Part shown: piece after piece, positions 26,538 to 38,679 of the stretch
Numbering within the stretch: position 1 is the first letter of the stretch
How the letters are laid out: each line of letters opens with the position of its first letter
Assembly (NCBI GenBank): GCA_963835165.1
Contig: CAWIGD010000038.1
Coordinates: forward strand, 1-64,000
Direction: 5' to 3'
Length of the DNA stretch: 64,000 nt
Origin: VAZQ01 sp963835165
GTDB taxonomy: Bacteria; Pseudomonadota; Alphaproteobacteria; Rhizobiales; Xanthobacteraceae
Notes under the pieces: generated by a model
The model's input: the letters and a program-made list of their open reading frames with translations, nothing else
What the model was told of the DNA's origin: nothing
The model's database searches: none
Translations under genes and position numbers: made by a program

Positions 26538-28712
26538 ATGGCCAGACGCGTTGTCGATGTCCTTCTCCCGGTCGCCCTCGATCAGGCCTATTCCTACCGG
26601 GTGCCGGAAGAGCTCACGCTGGCGCCCGGCGACCTCGTGAGCGTCCCGCTCGGGGCGCGCGTGGCGACCGGGGTGGTCTGGGCGGAGAACGCCAGCCCCA
26701 ATCCCCGCCTCGACAACCGCATGAAGGACGTGGAGGAGAAGCTCGAGCTGCCGCCGCTCAAGCCGGAATTGCGCAAGTTCATCGACTGGGTCGCCGGCTA
26801 CACGCTCACTGCCCGCGGCACGGTGCTGCGTATGGCGTTGCGCATGGGCGAGCATCTGGGGCCCGCGCGCGAGCGCGTCGGCGTGCGCCTCGCCGGTTCC
26901 GCGCCGAAGCGGATGACCGCCGCGCGCCACCGCGTGCTCGCGCTGCTCGCCGACGGCCTCGCGCGCGCCAAGAGCGATGTCGCCGAAGGGGCGGGCGTCT
27001 CGCCCGGAGTCATCGACGGCCTGGTCGATGAGGGGACCCTGGAAAGCCTGGTGCTGGCGCCCGAGCCGGTGGCGCGCGCGCCCGACCCGGATTTTGCGCC
27101 GCCGGACTTCACCTCGGCGCAGCGCGAGGCGGCGAATGCCCTGCATGCAACCGTGGCCAAGGGCGGCTATGGCGTCACCCTGCTCGACGGCGTCACCGGC
27201 TCCGGCAAGACGCAGGTCTATTTCGAGGCCGTCGGCGAGATCATCCGTCGCGGACGGCAGGCGCTGGTGCTCGTGCCCGAGATCGCCTTGACCACGCAGT
27301 TCCTCGACCGTTTCGCCGAGCGCTTCGGCGTGCGCCCGGCCGAGTGGCACTCGCAGCTGTCTCCGCGCCTGCGCGCGCGCACCTGGAGCGCGGTCGCCGC
27401 GGGCGAGGTGAGCGTCATCGTCGGCGCCCGCTCGGCGCTGTTTCTGCCGTACCGCGATCTCGGGTTGATCGTGGTCGATGAGGAGCACGACCCCGCCTAC
27501 AAGCAGGAAGACGGCGCGCGCTACCATGCCCGCGACATGGCGGTGGTGCGCGCGCGCGGAGCGGACATCCCGATCGTGCTGGTATCGGCGACACCTTCGG
27601 TCGAGACCGAGGTCAACGCCCGACGCGGCCGCTACGCCCGCGTGCATCTGCCCGAGCGGTTCGGCAACCAGCACCTTCCCGCCATCGAGGCGATCGACCT
27701 GCGGGCCGAAGGTCCGCCGCGCGGCCGCTTCATCGCGCCGCGGCTCGCCGAGGCGGTGCAGACTGCGCTGGCCCGCGGCGAGCAGGCGCTTCTGTTCCTC
27801 AATCGTCGCGGCTATGCGCCGCTCACGCTGTGCCGCCAATGCGGGTTTCGGCTCGCATGTCCCAACTGCGACGCCTGGCTGGTCGATCACCGTTTCCGCC
27901 GCCGGCTGGTCTGCCACCATTGCGGCTTCTCGATGCCGCCGCCGGCGCAATGCCCGCAATGCCAGGCGACCGAGTCGTTCGTCGCGGTCGGTCCCGGCGT
28001 CGAGCGCCTGCAGCAGGAGGCGGCGGAGCTGTTTCCTTCAAGCCGCATCCTGGTGCTGTCCAGCGATCTCGTTGAATCGGTCGAGCGCCTGCGCGAGGAG
28101 CTGGACGACATCGCGCAAGGGCGGTTCGACATCGTGATCGGGACGCAGCTCGTCGCCAAGGGTCACCACTTCCCGAAGCTCAATCTGGTCGGGGTCGTCG
28201 ACGCCGATCTCGGGCTGGCGAACGGCGACCCGCGCGCGGCCGAACGCACGTTCCAATTGCTGCATCAGGTCATCGGCCGCGCCGGCCGCGAGGCGGGGCG
28301 CGGCATCGGCTACCTGCAGACCCATCAGCCCGAACATCCGGTGATGCGGGCGCTGGTGGCCGGCGATCGCGACGCATTCTACACAAGCGAAATCGACTTG
28401 CGGGAGAAGACGCACTACCCGCCGTTCGGCCGGCTCGCGAGCCTGCTGATCTCGGCCGGCGAGCGCACGGCCGCCGAGTCCTATGCGCGCCGCCTCGCCG
28501 CCGCTTCGCCGCTGGCCGACGAGGTGCGCGTGCTCGGACCGGCGGAAGCGCCGCTCGCCCTGGTACGCGGCCGCTACCGCTTCCGCCTGCTGGTGAAATC
28601 GCCGCGCGCCTTCGATCTCTCCGGCTATCTGCGGGACTGGCTTGCCGCCGCGCCCAAGCGCACGGGCAATATCAAGCTCGACGTCGACGTCGACCCGCAG
28701 AGCTTTCTCTAA
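26538..28712 (+). CDS. priA: primosomal protein N' (replication restart helicase)
   Basis: A 724-aa DEAH-type 3'-5' helicase that restarts collapsed replication forks. N-terminal 3'-DNA-binding domain (VDVLLPVALDQAYSYRVPEE), winged-helix region, Walker A GVTGSGKTQVY, Walker B VVDEEHD, and zinc-binding cysteine pairs in LCRQCGFRLACPNCD, CHHCG and CPQCQ. I prefer the ATG at 26538 (MARRVVDVLL) because the family starts there; an in-frame ATG at 26472 overlaps the xerC start codon. Divergent from xerC. Confidence 0.95.
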   Translation: MARRVVDVLLPVALDQAYSYRVPEELTLAPGDLVSVPLGARVATGVVWAENASPNPRLDNRMKDVEEKLELPPLKPELRKFIDWVAGYTLTARGTVLRMALRMGEHLGPARERVGVRLAGSAPKRMTAARHRVLALLADGLARAKSDVAEGAGVSPGVIDGLVDEGTLESLVLAPEPVARAPDPDFAPPDFTSAQREAANALHATVAKGGYGVTLLDGVTGSGKTQVYFEAVGEIIRRGRQALVLVPEIALTTQFLDRFAERFGVRPAEWHSQLSPRLRARTWSAVAAGEVSVIVGARSALFLPYRDLGLIVVDEEHDPAYKQEDGARYHARDMAVVRARGADIPIVLVSATPSVETEVNARRGRYARVHLPERFGNQHLPAIEAIDLRAEGPPRGRFIAPRLAEAVQTALARGEQALLFLNRRGYAPLTLCRQCGFRLACPNCDAWLVDHRFRRRLVCHHCGFSMPPPAQCPQCQATESFVAVGPGVERLQQEAAELFPSSRILVLSSDLVESVERLREELDDIAQGRFDIVIGTQLVAKGHHFPKLNLVGVVDADLGLANGDPRAAERTFQLLHQVIGRAGREAGRGIGYLQTHQPEHPVMRALVAGDRDAFYTSEIDLREKTHYPPFGRLASLLISAGERTAAESYARRLAAASPLADEVRVLGPAEAPLALVRGRYRFRLLVKSPRAFDLSGYLRDWLAAAPKRTGNIKLDVDVDPQSFL

Positions 28713-28867
28713 TCGCATCGGGCGGGGTAGCGCCCGCCACGCGCGTGCCGACCCGCTGGAGCGTGCTCGCCCTGAGCGCTGCAACCGGCGCTTGAACGAG
28801 GCTGCGCTGGAGCGCATCCTGATCGAGCCGGACCACGTCCGGACCAACAAAACACCGGGAGGACACC

Positions 28868-29827
28868 ATGCAACGCATCGCATTCGGCGCTGTGCTAGGG
28901 GCCATGCTCGTGGGCGGCACGGCGGCTCTGAGCCAGGCCCCGAGCTGGACCCCGCCGCCGGAAAACGCGCGCTGCCCGTCGAAATGGGGCGCGGGCGACG
29001 AGCGCGGCTCCGCCAACCACATGAAGCCGCAGGCCGTGCTCAACGCGGTCAAGCTGATCAAGACCGGCGAGGTGATCGAGCTCGGGCAGGTGCTCGGTGC
29101 GAGCATGCCGTTCTTCGGCACGCGGCGCTTCGACGTGCACGTCAAGCGCACATTCATGAACGAGTTCTCCAATCGGCGCGGCAGCAACGAGGAGCTGGTC
29201 GTTTCCGAGATCGGGCAGGTCGGCACTCAGTTCGACGGGTTCGCGCACCAGACCCACGAGAACAGCTGGTACAACTGCTTCAAGGTCGCGGAGAATGCGA
29301 CCCGCTCGGGCTTCACCAAGCTCGGCGTGCACAAGGTCGGGGCGCTGATCACCCGCGGCGTGCTGATCGACGTCGCCGGTTTCAAGGGCGTCGAGACGCT
29401 CGGCGACAGCTATGAGATCACGGTCGAGGATCTGGAGGGCGCGCTCAAGAAGCAGAATGTGACGCTGCAGCCGGGCGATGCCGTCATCGTCAATACCGGC
29501 TGGGGCAAGCTCTGGGCGAAGGACAATGCCCGCTACGTCAAGTCATGCCCGGGCATCGGCGTCAAGGCGGCGGAGTGGCTGATCGCCAAGGATCCGATGC
29601 TGCTCGGCTCCGACAACTGGCCGGTCGAGGTCGCGCCCAACCCCGACAAGCAGCTTTCGCTCCCCGTGCACCAGATCGCGCTGGTCGTGAACGGCGTTCA
29701 CCTGCTCGAGAATCTCAAGCTCGACGAATTGGCGGCGAAGGGAGTGTCCGAGTTCGCGCTCATCGTGCAGCCGTTGAAGATCGAGGGTGGTACCGGGTCC
29801 ACGGTGGCGCCGGTCGCGGTGCGGTGA
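28868..29827 (+). CDS. cyclase-family (kynurenine formamidase-like) metal hydrolase
   Basis: A 319-aa protein of the cyclase family (PF04199 type). A signal peptide is likely (MQRIAFGAVLGAMLVGGTAA, cleavage near LSQA), placing it in the periplasm. The metal-site segment reads GQVGTQFDGFAHQ; here glutamine replaces the usual histidine of GTHxD, a variant known for the larger relatives of this family. The core GDAVIVNTGWGKLW and the C-terminal barrel are present. Substrate unknown; probable hydrolysis of an amide or lactone. A GGGAGG ribosome site precedes the ATG. Confidence 0.8.
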   Translation: MQRIAFGAVLGAMLVGGTAALSQAPSWTPPPENARCPSKWGAGDERGSANHMKPQAVLNAVKLIKTGEVIELGQVLGASMPFFGTRRFDVHVKRTFMNEFSNRRGSNEELVVSEIGQVGTQFDGFAHQTHENSWYNCFKVAENATRSGFTKLGVHKVGALITRGVLIDVAGFKGVETLGDSYEITVEDLEGALKKQNVTLQPGDAVIVNTGWGKLWAKDNARYVKSCPGIGVKAAEWLIAKDPMLLGSDNWPVEVAPNPDKQLSLPVHQIALVVNGVHLLENLKLDELAAKGVSEFALIVQPLKIEGGTGSTVAPVAVR

Positions 29828-29932
29828 TCGACGTCGCAGCGACGGGAAGGACGCGTGGTGCAAGCGCCGACGTTGCGCACCGCTGCGTCCTTCTTCGCGG
29901 TCGGAACCAATGTGACGGCGGTGGCGCGCGGT

Positions 29933-30247
29933 TCAGGTCACCAGCTTGAGACCGACGATGCCGGACAAGATCAGGCCGATGCATAGCAGGCGCGCCACGG
30001 TCGCCGGCTCCGCGAACAGGTAGATGCCGAGCGCGGCGGTACCGACCGCGCCGATCCCGGTCCACACCGCATAGGCGGTTCCGACCGGCAGCGTCTTGAG
30101 CGCCAGTCCCAGCAGCACGATGCTCAGGATCATGCTGCCGATGGTCCACAACGACGGCAGCAGGCGTGTAAAGCCTTCCGTGTATTTCAACCCGATCGCC
30201 CAGCCGATCTCGAACAAACCGGCGATGGTGAGATAAATCCACGCCAT
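29933..30247 (-). CDS. sugE: SMR-family transporter (SugE/Gdx type)
   Basis: A 104-aa four-helix small multidrug resistance protein. Glu13 in the first helix (AGLFEIGWAIGLKYTEGFTR) is the proton/substrate-coupling residue, and GLKYTEG plus AYAVWTGIGAVGTA match the SugE/Gdx subgroup, which exports guanidinium and small quaternary ammonium ions as a dimer in the inner membrane. It lies 26 bp downstream of the EamA transporter on the same strand, so they are likely co-transcribed. No guanidine riboswitch fits in that gap. Confidence 0.9.
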   Translation of the reverse strand: MAWIYLTIAGLFEIGWAIGLKYTEGFTRLLPSLWTIGSMILSIVLLGLALKTLPVGTAYAVWTGIGAVGTAALGIYLFAEPATVARLLCIGLILSGIVGLKLVT

Positions 30248-30273
30248 CACAGACCTCCCGGAGTACGCAACAA

Positions 30274-31197
30274 TTATTGCTCGATCGGCGCGGCTTCGGC
30301 CGAGCGTGCCGTGGGCGCCAGCAGCACGCAGGCGGCGGCGGCCAGGATCAGCACGAAGCCGACGATGTCGTGGAGGCTCGGCCGTTCCCCCAGCACCAGC
30401 ATGGAGGCGAACACACCCACGACCGGGGCGCTCAGTACGCCCAGCGACGCCGTCGTCGCCGGCAGCCGCCGCACGATCTCGAACCAGAGCAGGTAGGCGA
30501 ACGCGGACCCGGCCATGCCGGCAAAGACCATCGCGAGCAATGCACGCGGGCGCACCGGCCACCAATGCGGCGATCCTTCGACCACCAGCAAGCAGGCGAC
30601 GGTGACCACCAAAGCGACGAGCAGTTGCCACGCCGCGATCGCGATCGGGTCGGCGTCGATTCGCGCCCATTTCAGATAGACCGTGCCGGCCGCCCAGGTC
30701 ACCGCCGTCGCCAGCGCGAGGGCGAGGCCGAGCAAGTCGTTCGATCCGAGCAATGGATAGACCAGCACCGCCAGTCCCGCCGCACACAGCAGGAGCGCCA
30801 TCGCCCGGGTGCGGCTCAACCGCTCCCGCAGGATCGGATATGCCAGCAGCGCCGCCCAGATCGGCATGGTGTAGGTGAGGACCGCCACCCGCGAGGTCGC
30901 GGTCGCAAGCTGCGCGAAGGCGGAGAACAGCGTGAAGCACGCCACGTTCAGGAATCCGGCGACGACGAGATGCACGCGCGCCACCGTGCTGGGAATCCGC
31001 ACCCGGCGGTGCTGCAGGAAGGCGAGCGCGAACAGCGTGATGGTCGCGAGCCCCGAGGTGCCGGTGCGCATGCTGAACGGCGGTATTTCGTCGAGCGCGA
31101 TTTTCATCGCCGGCCAGCTCAGTCCCCATGCCAGGCTCACCCCGACCAGCATGAGGCGGGCCGTGGTGTCAGCGGCATCCTGCGGAGAGGGTGGCAC
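30274..31197 (-). CDS. EamA (DMT) family transporter
   Basis: A 307-aa inner-membrane protein with ten predicted helices in two EamA repeats (first: VSLAWGLSWPAMKIAL; second: ALATAVTWAAGTVYLKWARI). Members export amino acids or other metabolites; the substrate cannot be read. It precedes the SMR gene by 26 bp in the same direction and diverges from the atp operon. Confidence 0.9.
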   Translation of the reverse strand: MPPSPQDAADTTARLMLVGVSLAWGLSWPAMKIALDEIPPFSMRTGTSGLATITLFALAFLQHRRVRIPSTVARVHLVVAGFLNVACFTLFSAFAQLATATSRVAVLTYTMPIWAALLAYPILRERLSRTRAMALLLCAAGLAVLVYPLLGSNDLLGLALALATAVTWAAGTVYLKWARIDADPIAIAAWQLLVALVVTVACLLVVEGSPHWWPVRPRALLAMVFAGMAGSAFAYLLWFEIVRRLPATTASLGVLSAPVVGVFASMLVLGERPSLHDIVGFVLILAAAACVLLAPTARSAEAAPIEQ

Positions 31198-31414
31198 GAT
31201 GGCGGCTTCCGGGAAGGGAGGGCGCGGCGGGGAGAGGTCAGGGCGGCTTGTGTAGCACCGGTGCGGGCCGCGGTGCAGGCGGTTGGCGCGGCGAGAATGT
31301 TCTGGCTGCCGGACATTTCGTCATGTTGCACCGCAGTTGGCGGTGTGTTACGCAACCGCGCGATTTTCGTGGGGTTTATGGGGCGCGCCGGCGTCCTCCA
31401 CGAGACACAAAGTT

Positions 31415-31431
31415 CCATTGAATTTCAATGG
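31415..31431. promoter_or_regulatory. palindrome upstream of atpH
   Basis: CCATTGAA-T-TTCAATGG is a perfect inverted repeat with eight-base arms, 62 bp before the atpH start. It could be an operator or part of the leader of the atp operon; only symmetry and position support this. Confidence 0.3.
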
Positions 31432-31492
31432 CTTGGCGCCCACCGTCCGCGGCGGTGCCGAGCCTGCGGAATTGCCGAAAGAGCAGAGCAAC

Positions 31493-32052
31493 GTGGCAGG
31501 CGAAGGGGCAATCGTATCCGGCATGGCGGGCCGCTACGCGACCGCTTTGTTCGAGCTTGCGCGCGAGCAGAATGCCATCGACACGGTCAAGGTGAATCTC
31601 GACCGGTTTGACGCGATGGTGGCGGAGATCGCCGACCTGGCGCGGCTGCTCAGAAGCCCGGTGCTGTCCGCCGACGATCAGACGCGCGCCCTGTCGGCGG
31701 TGCTGGACAAGACGGGCATCGACGGGATCGCGGCCAATTTCCTCAAGCTGGTCGCGGCGAAGCGGCGGCTGTTCGCGGCGCGCGACATGGTGAAGGCCTA
31801 CCGGGCGCTGGTCGCCAAGCACAAGGGCGAGGTCACCGCCGAGGTGACCTTGGCGCAGAAGCCGAGCGAGGCGCACCTCGCCGCCATCAAGGATGTGCTC
31901 ACGGCCATGACCAGGAAGGACGTCCAGATGGACGTGAAGATCGATCCCGCGATCATCGGCGGTCTCGTGGTCAAGCTCGGCTCCCGCATGGTCGACACTT
32001 CGCTGCGCACCAAACTCAATGCGATCAGATTAGCGATGAAAGAGGCCCGCTG

Positions 32053-32053
<1 letters not shown>
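31493..32053 (+). CDS. atpH: F1 ATP synthase delta subunit
   Basis: A 186-aa subunit of the peripheral stalk joining F1 to Fo. GMAGRYATALFELAREQ near residues 10-26 and the C-terminal GLVVKLGSRMVDTSLRTKL are typical. I chose the GTG at 31493 (VAGEGAIVSGMAGRYA), which gives the usual length and N-terminus; an ATG at 31523 would shorten it by ten residues. Its stop overlaps the atpA start (TGATG), the first link of the atpHAGDC operon. Fo genes are elsewhere, as normal for this group. Confidence 0.95.
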
Positions 32054-33582
<1,529 letters not shown>

Positions 33583-33646
33583 AAGATTTTGGCGATGACC
33601 AGCCGCACGGCACGGCGCGTTCCGGCAAGCGGATAGATCGAGACCC

Positions 33647-34528
33647 ATGGCCAGCCTCAAGGACATGCGTGTGCGCATCGCCGCCACCAAGGCGACGCAG
33701 AAGATCACCAAAGCGATGCAGATGGTGGCGGCCTCCAAGTTGCGGCGCGCGCAGGCGGCCGCCGAGGCCGCGCGTCCCTATGCCGAGCGCATGGGCAGGG
33801 TGCTCGGCAGCATCGCCGCCGCGGTCGGCGACCTCGGCTCGGCGCCGCGGCTGCTCCTGGGAACCGGCAGCGAGCAAGTGCATCTGCTCCTGGTCTGCAC
33901 CGCCGAGCGCGGCCTGTGCGGCCCGTTCAACTCGGCAATCGTGCGGCTCGCGCGCGAGCGCGCCAATACGTTGATGGCCGAAGGCAAGGAGGTCAAGTTC
34001 TTCTGCGTCGGCCGCAAGGGCTACGAGCAGCTCCGCCGCCTCTACCAGAAGCAGATCATCGAGCACGTCGAGCTGCGCTCGGTCCGCGCGCTTGCCTTCG
34101 AGCACGCCGAAGGGGTCGGCGACAAGATCGTGCGGCTCTACGAAGAAGGCGCCTTCGACGTCTGCACGCTGTTCTTTTCACGCTTCAAGTCGGTGATCGC
34201 GCAGATTCCGACCGCGCAGCAGATCATTCCGCCGGTGTTCGCAAGCGAGGCGGCCGGCAACGATACCGGCGCGATCTACGAATACGAGCCCGACGAGGAT
34301 GAGATCCTCACCGAGCTTCTGCCGCGCAACATATCGGTGCAGATTTTCCGCGCCTTGCTGGAGAATTCCGCCTCGTTCTACGGCGCCCAGATGTCGGCGA
34401 TGGACAATGCCACGCGCAACGCCGGGGAAATGATTCGCAAGCAGACGCTGACCTACAACCGTACCCGCCAGGCGATGATCACCAAGGAGCTGATCGAGAT
34501 CATCTCCGGCGCCGAGGCGGCGCGTTAA
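33647..34528 (+). CDS. atpG: F1 ATP synthase gamma subunit
   Basis: A 293-aa central stalk subunit. N-terminal helix ASLKDMRVRIAATKATQKIT and the C-terminal helix with MSAMDNATRNAGEMI are the family signatures. The middle Rossmann domain has LVCTAERGLCGPFNSAI. Third gene of the atp operon. Confidence 0.97.
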   Translation: MASLKDMRVRIAATKATQKITKAMQMVAASKLRRAQAAAEAARPYAERMGRVLGSIAAAVGDLGSAPRLLLGTGSEQVHLLLVCTAERGLCGPFNSAIVRLARERANTLMAEGKEVKFFCVGRKGYEQLRRLYQKQIIEHVELRSVRALAFEHAEGVGDKIVRLYEEGAFDVCTLFFSRFKSVIAQIPTAQQIIPPVFASEAAGNDTGAIYEYEPDEDEILTELLPRNISVQIFRALLENSASFYGAQMSAMDNATRNAGEMIRKQTLTYNRTRQAMITKELIEIISGAEAAR

Positions 34529-34540
34529 CAAGGAAATCCC

Positions 34541-35977
<1,437 letters not shown>

Positions 35978-36015
35978 CGTCGAGCGGGTGACGAGCGAGA
36001 AAGCGGAAGCTCATC

Positions 36016-36411
36016 ATGGCCACGTTTCAATTCGATCTCGTCTCGCCGGAGAAGCTCTTGATCTCCGGCGAGGTCACCCAGGTCGACGTGCCCGGCAGCG
36101 AGGGCGACTTCGGCGTGCTGGCCGGACATGCGCCCATGGTCACGACGCTGCGGCCGGGGATCCTCGTCGTCTATCGCGACGGCGGCGAGTTGCGGGTGGT
36201 CGTGAATGGCGGGTTCGCCGAGGTCAGCCCAACAGGCCTGACCGTGCTCGCGGATATGGCTGTGCCGCAGGACGAGTTCGACCCGACGGTGCTCGACGGT
36301 GTGATCAAGGACACCGAGGGAGACATCGCCAAGGCCACCGACGGCTGGCGGCGCGACAAGCTTTCCCACAAGGTCGATCAGCTGAAGGCGCTGCAGGCCG
36401 AGCTGCAGTAG
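36016..36411 (+). CDS. atpC: F1 ATP synthase epsilon subunit
   Basis: A 131-aa rotor subunit that couples to gamma and inhibits hydrolysis. N-terminal beta sandwich: FDLVSPEKLLISGEVTQVDV, GSEGDFGVLAGHAPMVT. The C-terminal helical hairpin is shorter than in E. coli, as usual in alphaproteobacteria. Last gene of the operon; a palindromic repeat element follows. Confidence 0.96.
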   Translation: MATFQFDLVSPEKLLISGEVTQVDVPGSEGDFGVLAGHAPMVTTLRPGILVVYRDGGELRVVVNGGFAEVSPTGLTVLADMAVPQDEFDPTVLDGVIKDTEGDIAKATDGWRRDKLSHKVDQLKALQAELQ

Positions 36412-36427
36412 CTCGCCGCACCTCGCG

Positions 36428-36594
36428 GTAGGGTGGGCACAGGCGCGAAACGAGATTTCGCTGCGCGCACAAATGAAGAGCGGCGCCGTGCCCACGCGCA
36501 TCTGTGTCGCTGTTGTTCGCGTGGGCAAGGCGCACGCGATTGTGCTGGTGCAGGGACCGAGCCTCGTGCACGCGCGCGCCTTTGCCCACCCTAC
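36428..36594. repeat. 167-bp palindromic repeat element between atpC and rppH
   Basis: The ends GTAGGGTGGGCACAGGCGCG (36428-36447) and CGCGCCTTTGCCCACCCTAC (36575-36594) are inverted repeats matching at 19 of 20 positions. An inner pair, GTGCCCACGCG near 36489 and CGCGTGGGCAAG near 36518, is also inverted. Elements with GTAGGGTGGGCA ends are dispersed in related genomes. It lies between convergent genes and may act as a bidirectional terminator. Confidence 0.75.
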
Positions 36595-36620
36595 GCCGCG
36601 TGGCGTCGGGACCCGCGCCG

Positions 36621-37124
36621 CTACCCCTTCGCGAACGGCGCGAATTCCTTCACCACCTGCTCGTAGACCGGCCGCTTGAACGGCACGATCAGATCGGGGA
36701 GATGGTGCAGCGGTTCCCAGCGCCACTCCGCGAATTCCGGCTTGTGACCCCCGGCGGGATGGGCGATGTCGATTTCGCTGTCGTCGCCGGTGAACCGCAG
36801 CGCGTACCATTTCTGGCATTGGCCGCGATATTTGCCGTTCCAGGCCTGGCCGGCGAGCTCGGGCGGAATGTCGTAGCAGAGCCACTCCTTGCTGCCGCCT
36901 AGCTTCTCGACCGAGCGGATATTGGTCTCCTCGTAGAGCTCGCGCTTGGCCGCCGGCCATGGCTCCTCGCCGTCATCGATGCCGCCTTGCGGCATCTGCC
37001 ACACATGCACCTCGTCGACATGCTCGGGCCCGTTGATGCGGCGGCCGATGAACACGAGGCCGTCGCGGTTGAACACCGCGAGGCCGACGCAGGGCCGATA
37101 GGGGAGCGATTCGAAAGCGGGCAT
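36621..37124 (-). CDS. rppH: RNA pyrophosphohydrolase (Nudix)
   Basis: A 167-aa Nudix hydrolase of the RppH/IalA type, removing pyrophosphate from mRNA 5' ends to trigger decay. Nudix box elements GGIDDGEEP and RELYEETNI are in place near residues 47-68 with VWQMPQGGI before them; C-terminal PFKRPVYEQVVKEFAPF is typical. I use the ATG at 37124 (MPAFESLPYRPCVG); a GTG at 37133 would add three residues. It is the last gene of the minus-strand chain that includes ctpA and envC but follows the ctpA terminator, so it probably has its own promoter. Confidence 0.92.
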   Translation of the reverse strand: MPAFESLPYRPCVGLAVFNRDGLVFIGRRINGPEHVDEVHVWQMPQGGIDDGEEPWPAAKRELYEETNIRSVEKLGGSKEWLCYDIPPELAGQAWNGKYRGQCQKWYALRFTGDDSEIDIAHPAGGHKPEFAEWRWEPLHHLPDLIVPFKRPVYEQVVKEFAPFAKG

Positions 37125-37290
37125 GCCGATCACATTCCAGCGGGACGAGAAGCTGCGAGTGCCGCATGCTTAGCGGCTGTGCCGGCTTGAATCGAGAGAC
37201 TTGTGGGTTCGCGCCCCGCCCGTTTCGCGCCGATGACGGACCGCGACACCATCGGAATTCGCTCGAGGTCTATCCGTGGCGCCGGCACCG

Positions 37291-37328
37291 GCACAAAAGC
37301 ATCGGGGCGGCCGCGAGGCCGCCCCGAT
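37291..37328 (-). terminator. rho-independent terminator after ctpA
   Basis: CATCGGGGCGGC and GCCGCCCCGATG form a perfect 12-base stem with a six-base loop 22 bp past the ctpA stop. On the minus strand it is followed by CTTTTGTG. Confidence 0.8.
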
Positions 37329-37350
37329 GGAGATTCGTGGTCGCCTGGTC

Positions 37351-38679
37351 CTAGTTCGGCACGGCCGTCTTCGGATTGGGCGGATAGGCCGAGTTTTTCT
37401 GGATGCCGCGGATCAGATCGAGCGCGGTATGGAGCGCCTTGTCGTCCTTCGGATCCGGCGGGATGTAGGACTGCGAGCCGGTCGCCTCGTCGCCTTCCGC
37501 CTTGAGATGCCCGCGCAACGAAGCCTCGCCGCGCGTGTCGGTGCGCGCCTTGAGCTCGTCCGGCACCTCCTGCAGCACCTCGATGTCGGGCGAGATGCCC
37601 TTGGCCTGGATCGAGCGTCCGGACGGGGTGAAGTAGCGCGCGGTGGTCAGCCGCAGCGCGCCGTTGCCGGAGCCGAGCGGGATGATGGTCTGCACCGAGC
37701 CCTTGCCGAACGAACGGGTCCCGATGACGGTCGCGCGGCGATGATCCTGCAGCGCACCCGCCACGATCTCGGACGCCGAGGCCGAGCCGCCGTTGATCAG
37801 GATGATGATCGGCTTGTTCTTGGTGAGGTCGCCGGCGCGCGAATTGAACCGCTGGGTTTCTTCGGCATTGCGGCCGCGCGTCGATACGATCTCGCCCTTT
37901 TCCAGGAACGCATCGGACACCGAGATGGCCTGATCGAGCAACCCGCCGGGATTGTTGCGCAGGTCGATGATGAAGCCCTTGAGCTTGTCGCCGGCCTGGG
38001 CGGTGAGATCGGTGATCGCCTTCTTCAGGCCCTCGGTGGTCTGCTCGTTGAACTGGGTGACGCGGATGAAGCCGACATCGTCTTCGAGACGCGAGCGCAC
38101 CGAGCGCACGCGGATGACGTCGCGCGTGATCGCCACCTCGACCGGCTTGTCCTGGCCCTTGCGCATGACCTTGAGCTTGATCTTGGTGTTCACCGGGCCG
38201 CGCATCTTCTCGACCGCCTGGTTGAGGGTCAGCCCCTGCACCGGCTCGTCGTCGAGATGGGTGATGATGTCGTTGGCCATGATCCCGGCCTTCGCCGCCG
38301 GGGTTTCGTCGATCGGCGCCACGACCTTGATCAGGCCGTCCTCCATGGTGACCTCGATCCCGAGGCCGCCGAACTCGCCGCGGGTCTGCACCTGCATGTC
38401 GCGGAAGCTCTTGGAGTCCATGTAGCTCGAATGCGGATCGAGCCCGGCCAGCATGCCGTTGATCGCCAATTCGATCAGCTTGCCGTCGTCGGGCTTCTCC
38501 ACATAGTCGGCGCGTACTCTTTCGAACACGTCGCCGAACAGGCTGAGCTGCCGATAGGTGTCCGCGGCTGCCGCTTGCGCGCGCGCGCCATCAAACACGA
38601 TGCGGGGCTGGGTTGCTATCAGCGTCACGGCTACGCCGGCCGCCGCACCGAGGAGTATCAGGGGAGTCTTGCGCATCAT
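37351..38679 (-). CDS. ctpA: C-terminal processing protease (S41)
   Basis: A 442-aa periplasmic serine protease of the CtpA/Prc family. Signal/anchor MMRKTPLILLGAAAGVAVTL, then the S41 N-terminal region, PDZ domain (GGLGIEVTMEDGLIKVVAPI), and the catalytic core with serine in NGGSASASEIVAGAL and lysine in GTRSFGKGSVQ. I chose the start at 38679, where ATG overlaps the envC stop as ATGA, giving translational coupling. The pair envC-ctpA is conserved in alphaproteobacteria and acts on cell-wall hydrolase control. Confidence 0.95.
   Translation of the reverse strand: MMRKTPLILLGAAAGVAVTLIATQPRIVFDGARAQAAAADTYRQLSLFGDVFERVRADYVEKPDDGKLIELAINGMLAGLDPHSSYMDSKSFRDMQVQTRGEFGGLGIEVTMEDGLIKVVAPIDETPAAKAGIMANDIITHLDDEPVQGLTLNQAVEKMRGPVNTKIKLKVMRKGQDKPVEVAITRDVIRVRSVRSRLEDDVGFIRVTQFNEQTTEGLKKAITDLTAQAGDKLKGFIIDLRNNPGGLLDQAISVSDAFLEKGEIVSTRGRNAEETQRFNSRAGDLTKNKPIIILINGGSASASEIVAGALQDHRRATVIGTRSFGKGSVQTIIPLGSGNGALRLTTARYFTPSGRSIQAKGISPDIEVLQEVPDELKARTDTRGEASLRGHLKAEGDEATGSQSYIPPDPKDDKALHTALDLIRGIQKNSAYPPNPKTAVPN

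Noticed and set aside
29937..30260. Possible guanidine riboswitch controlling the SMR exporter
   Set aside because: Only 26 bp separate the SMR gene from the gene upstream of it, too short for a guanidine-I, -II or -III leader, and no such structure is visible before the EamA gene.
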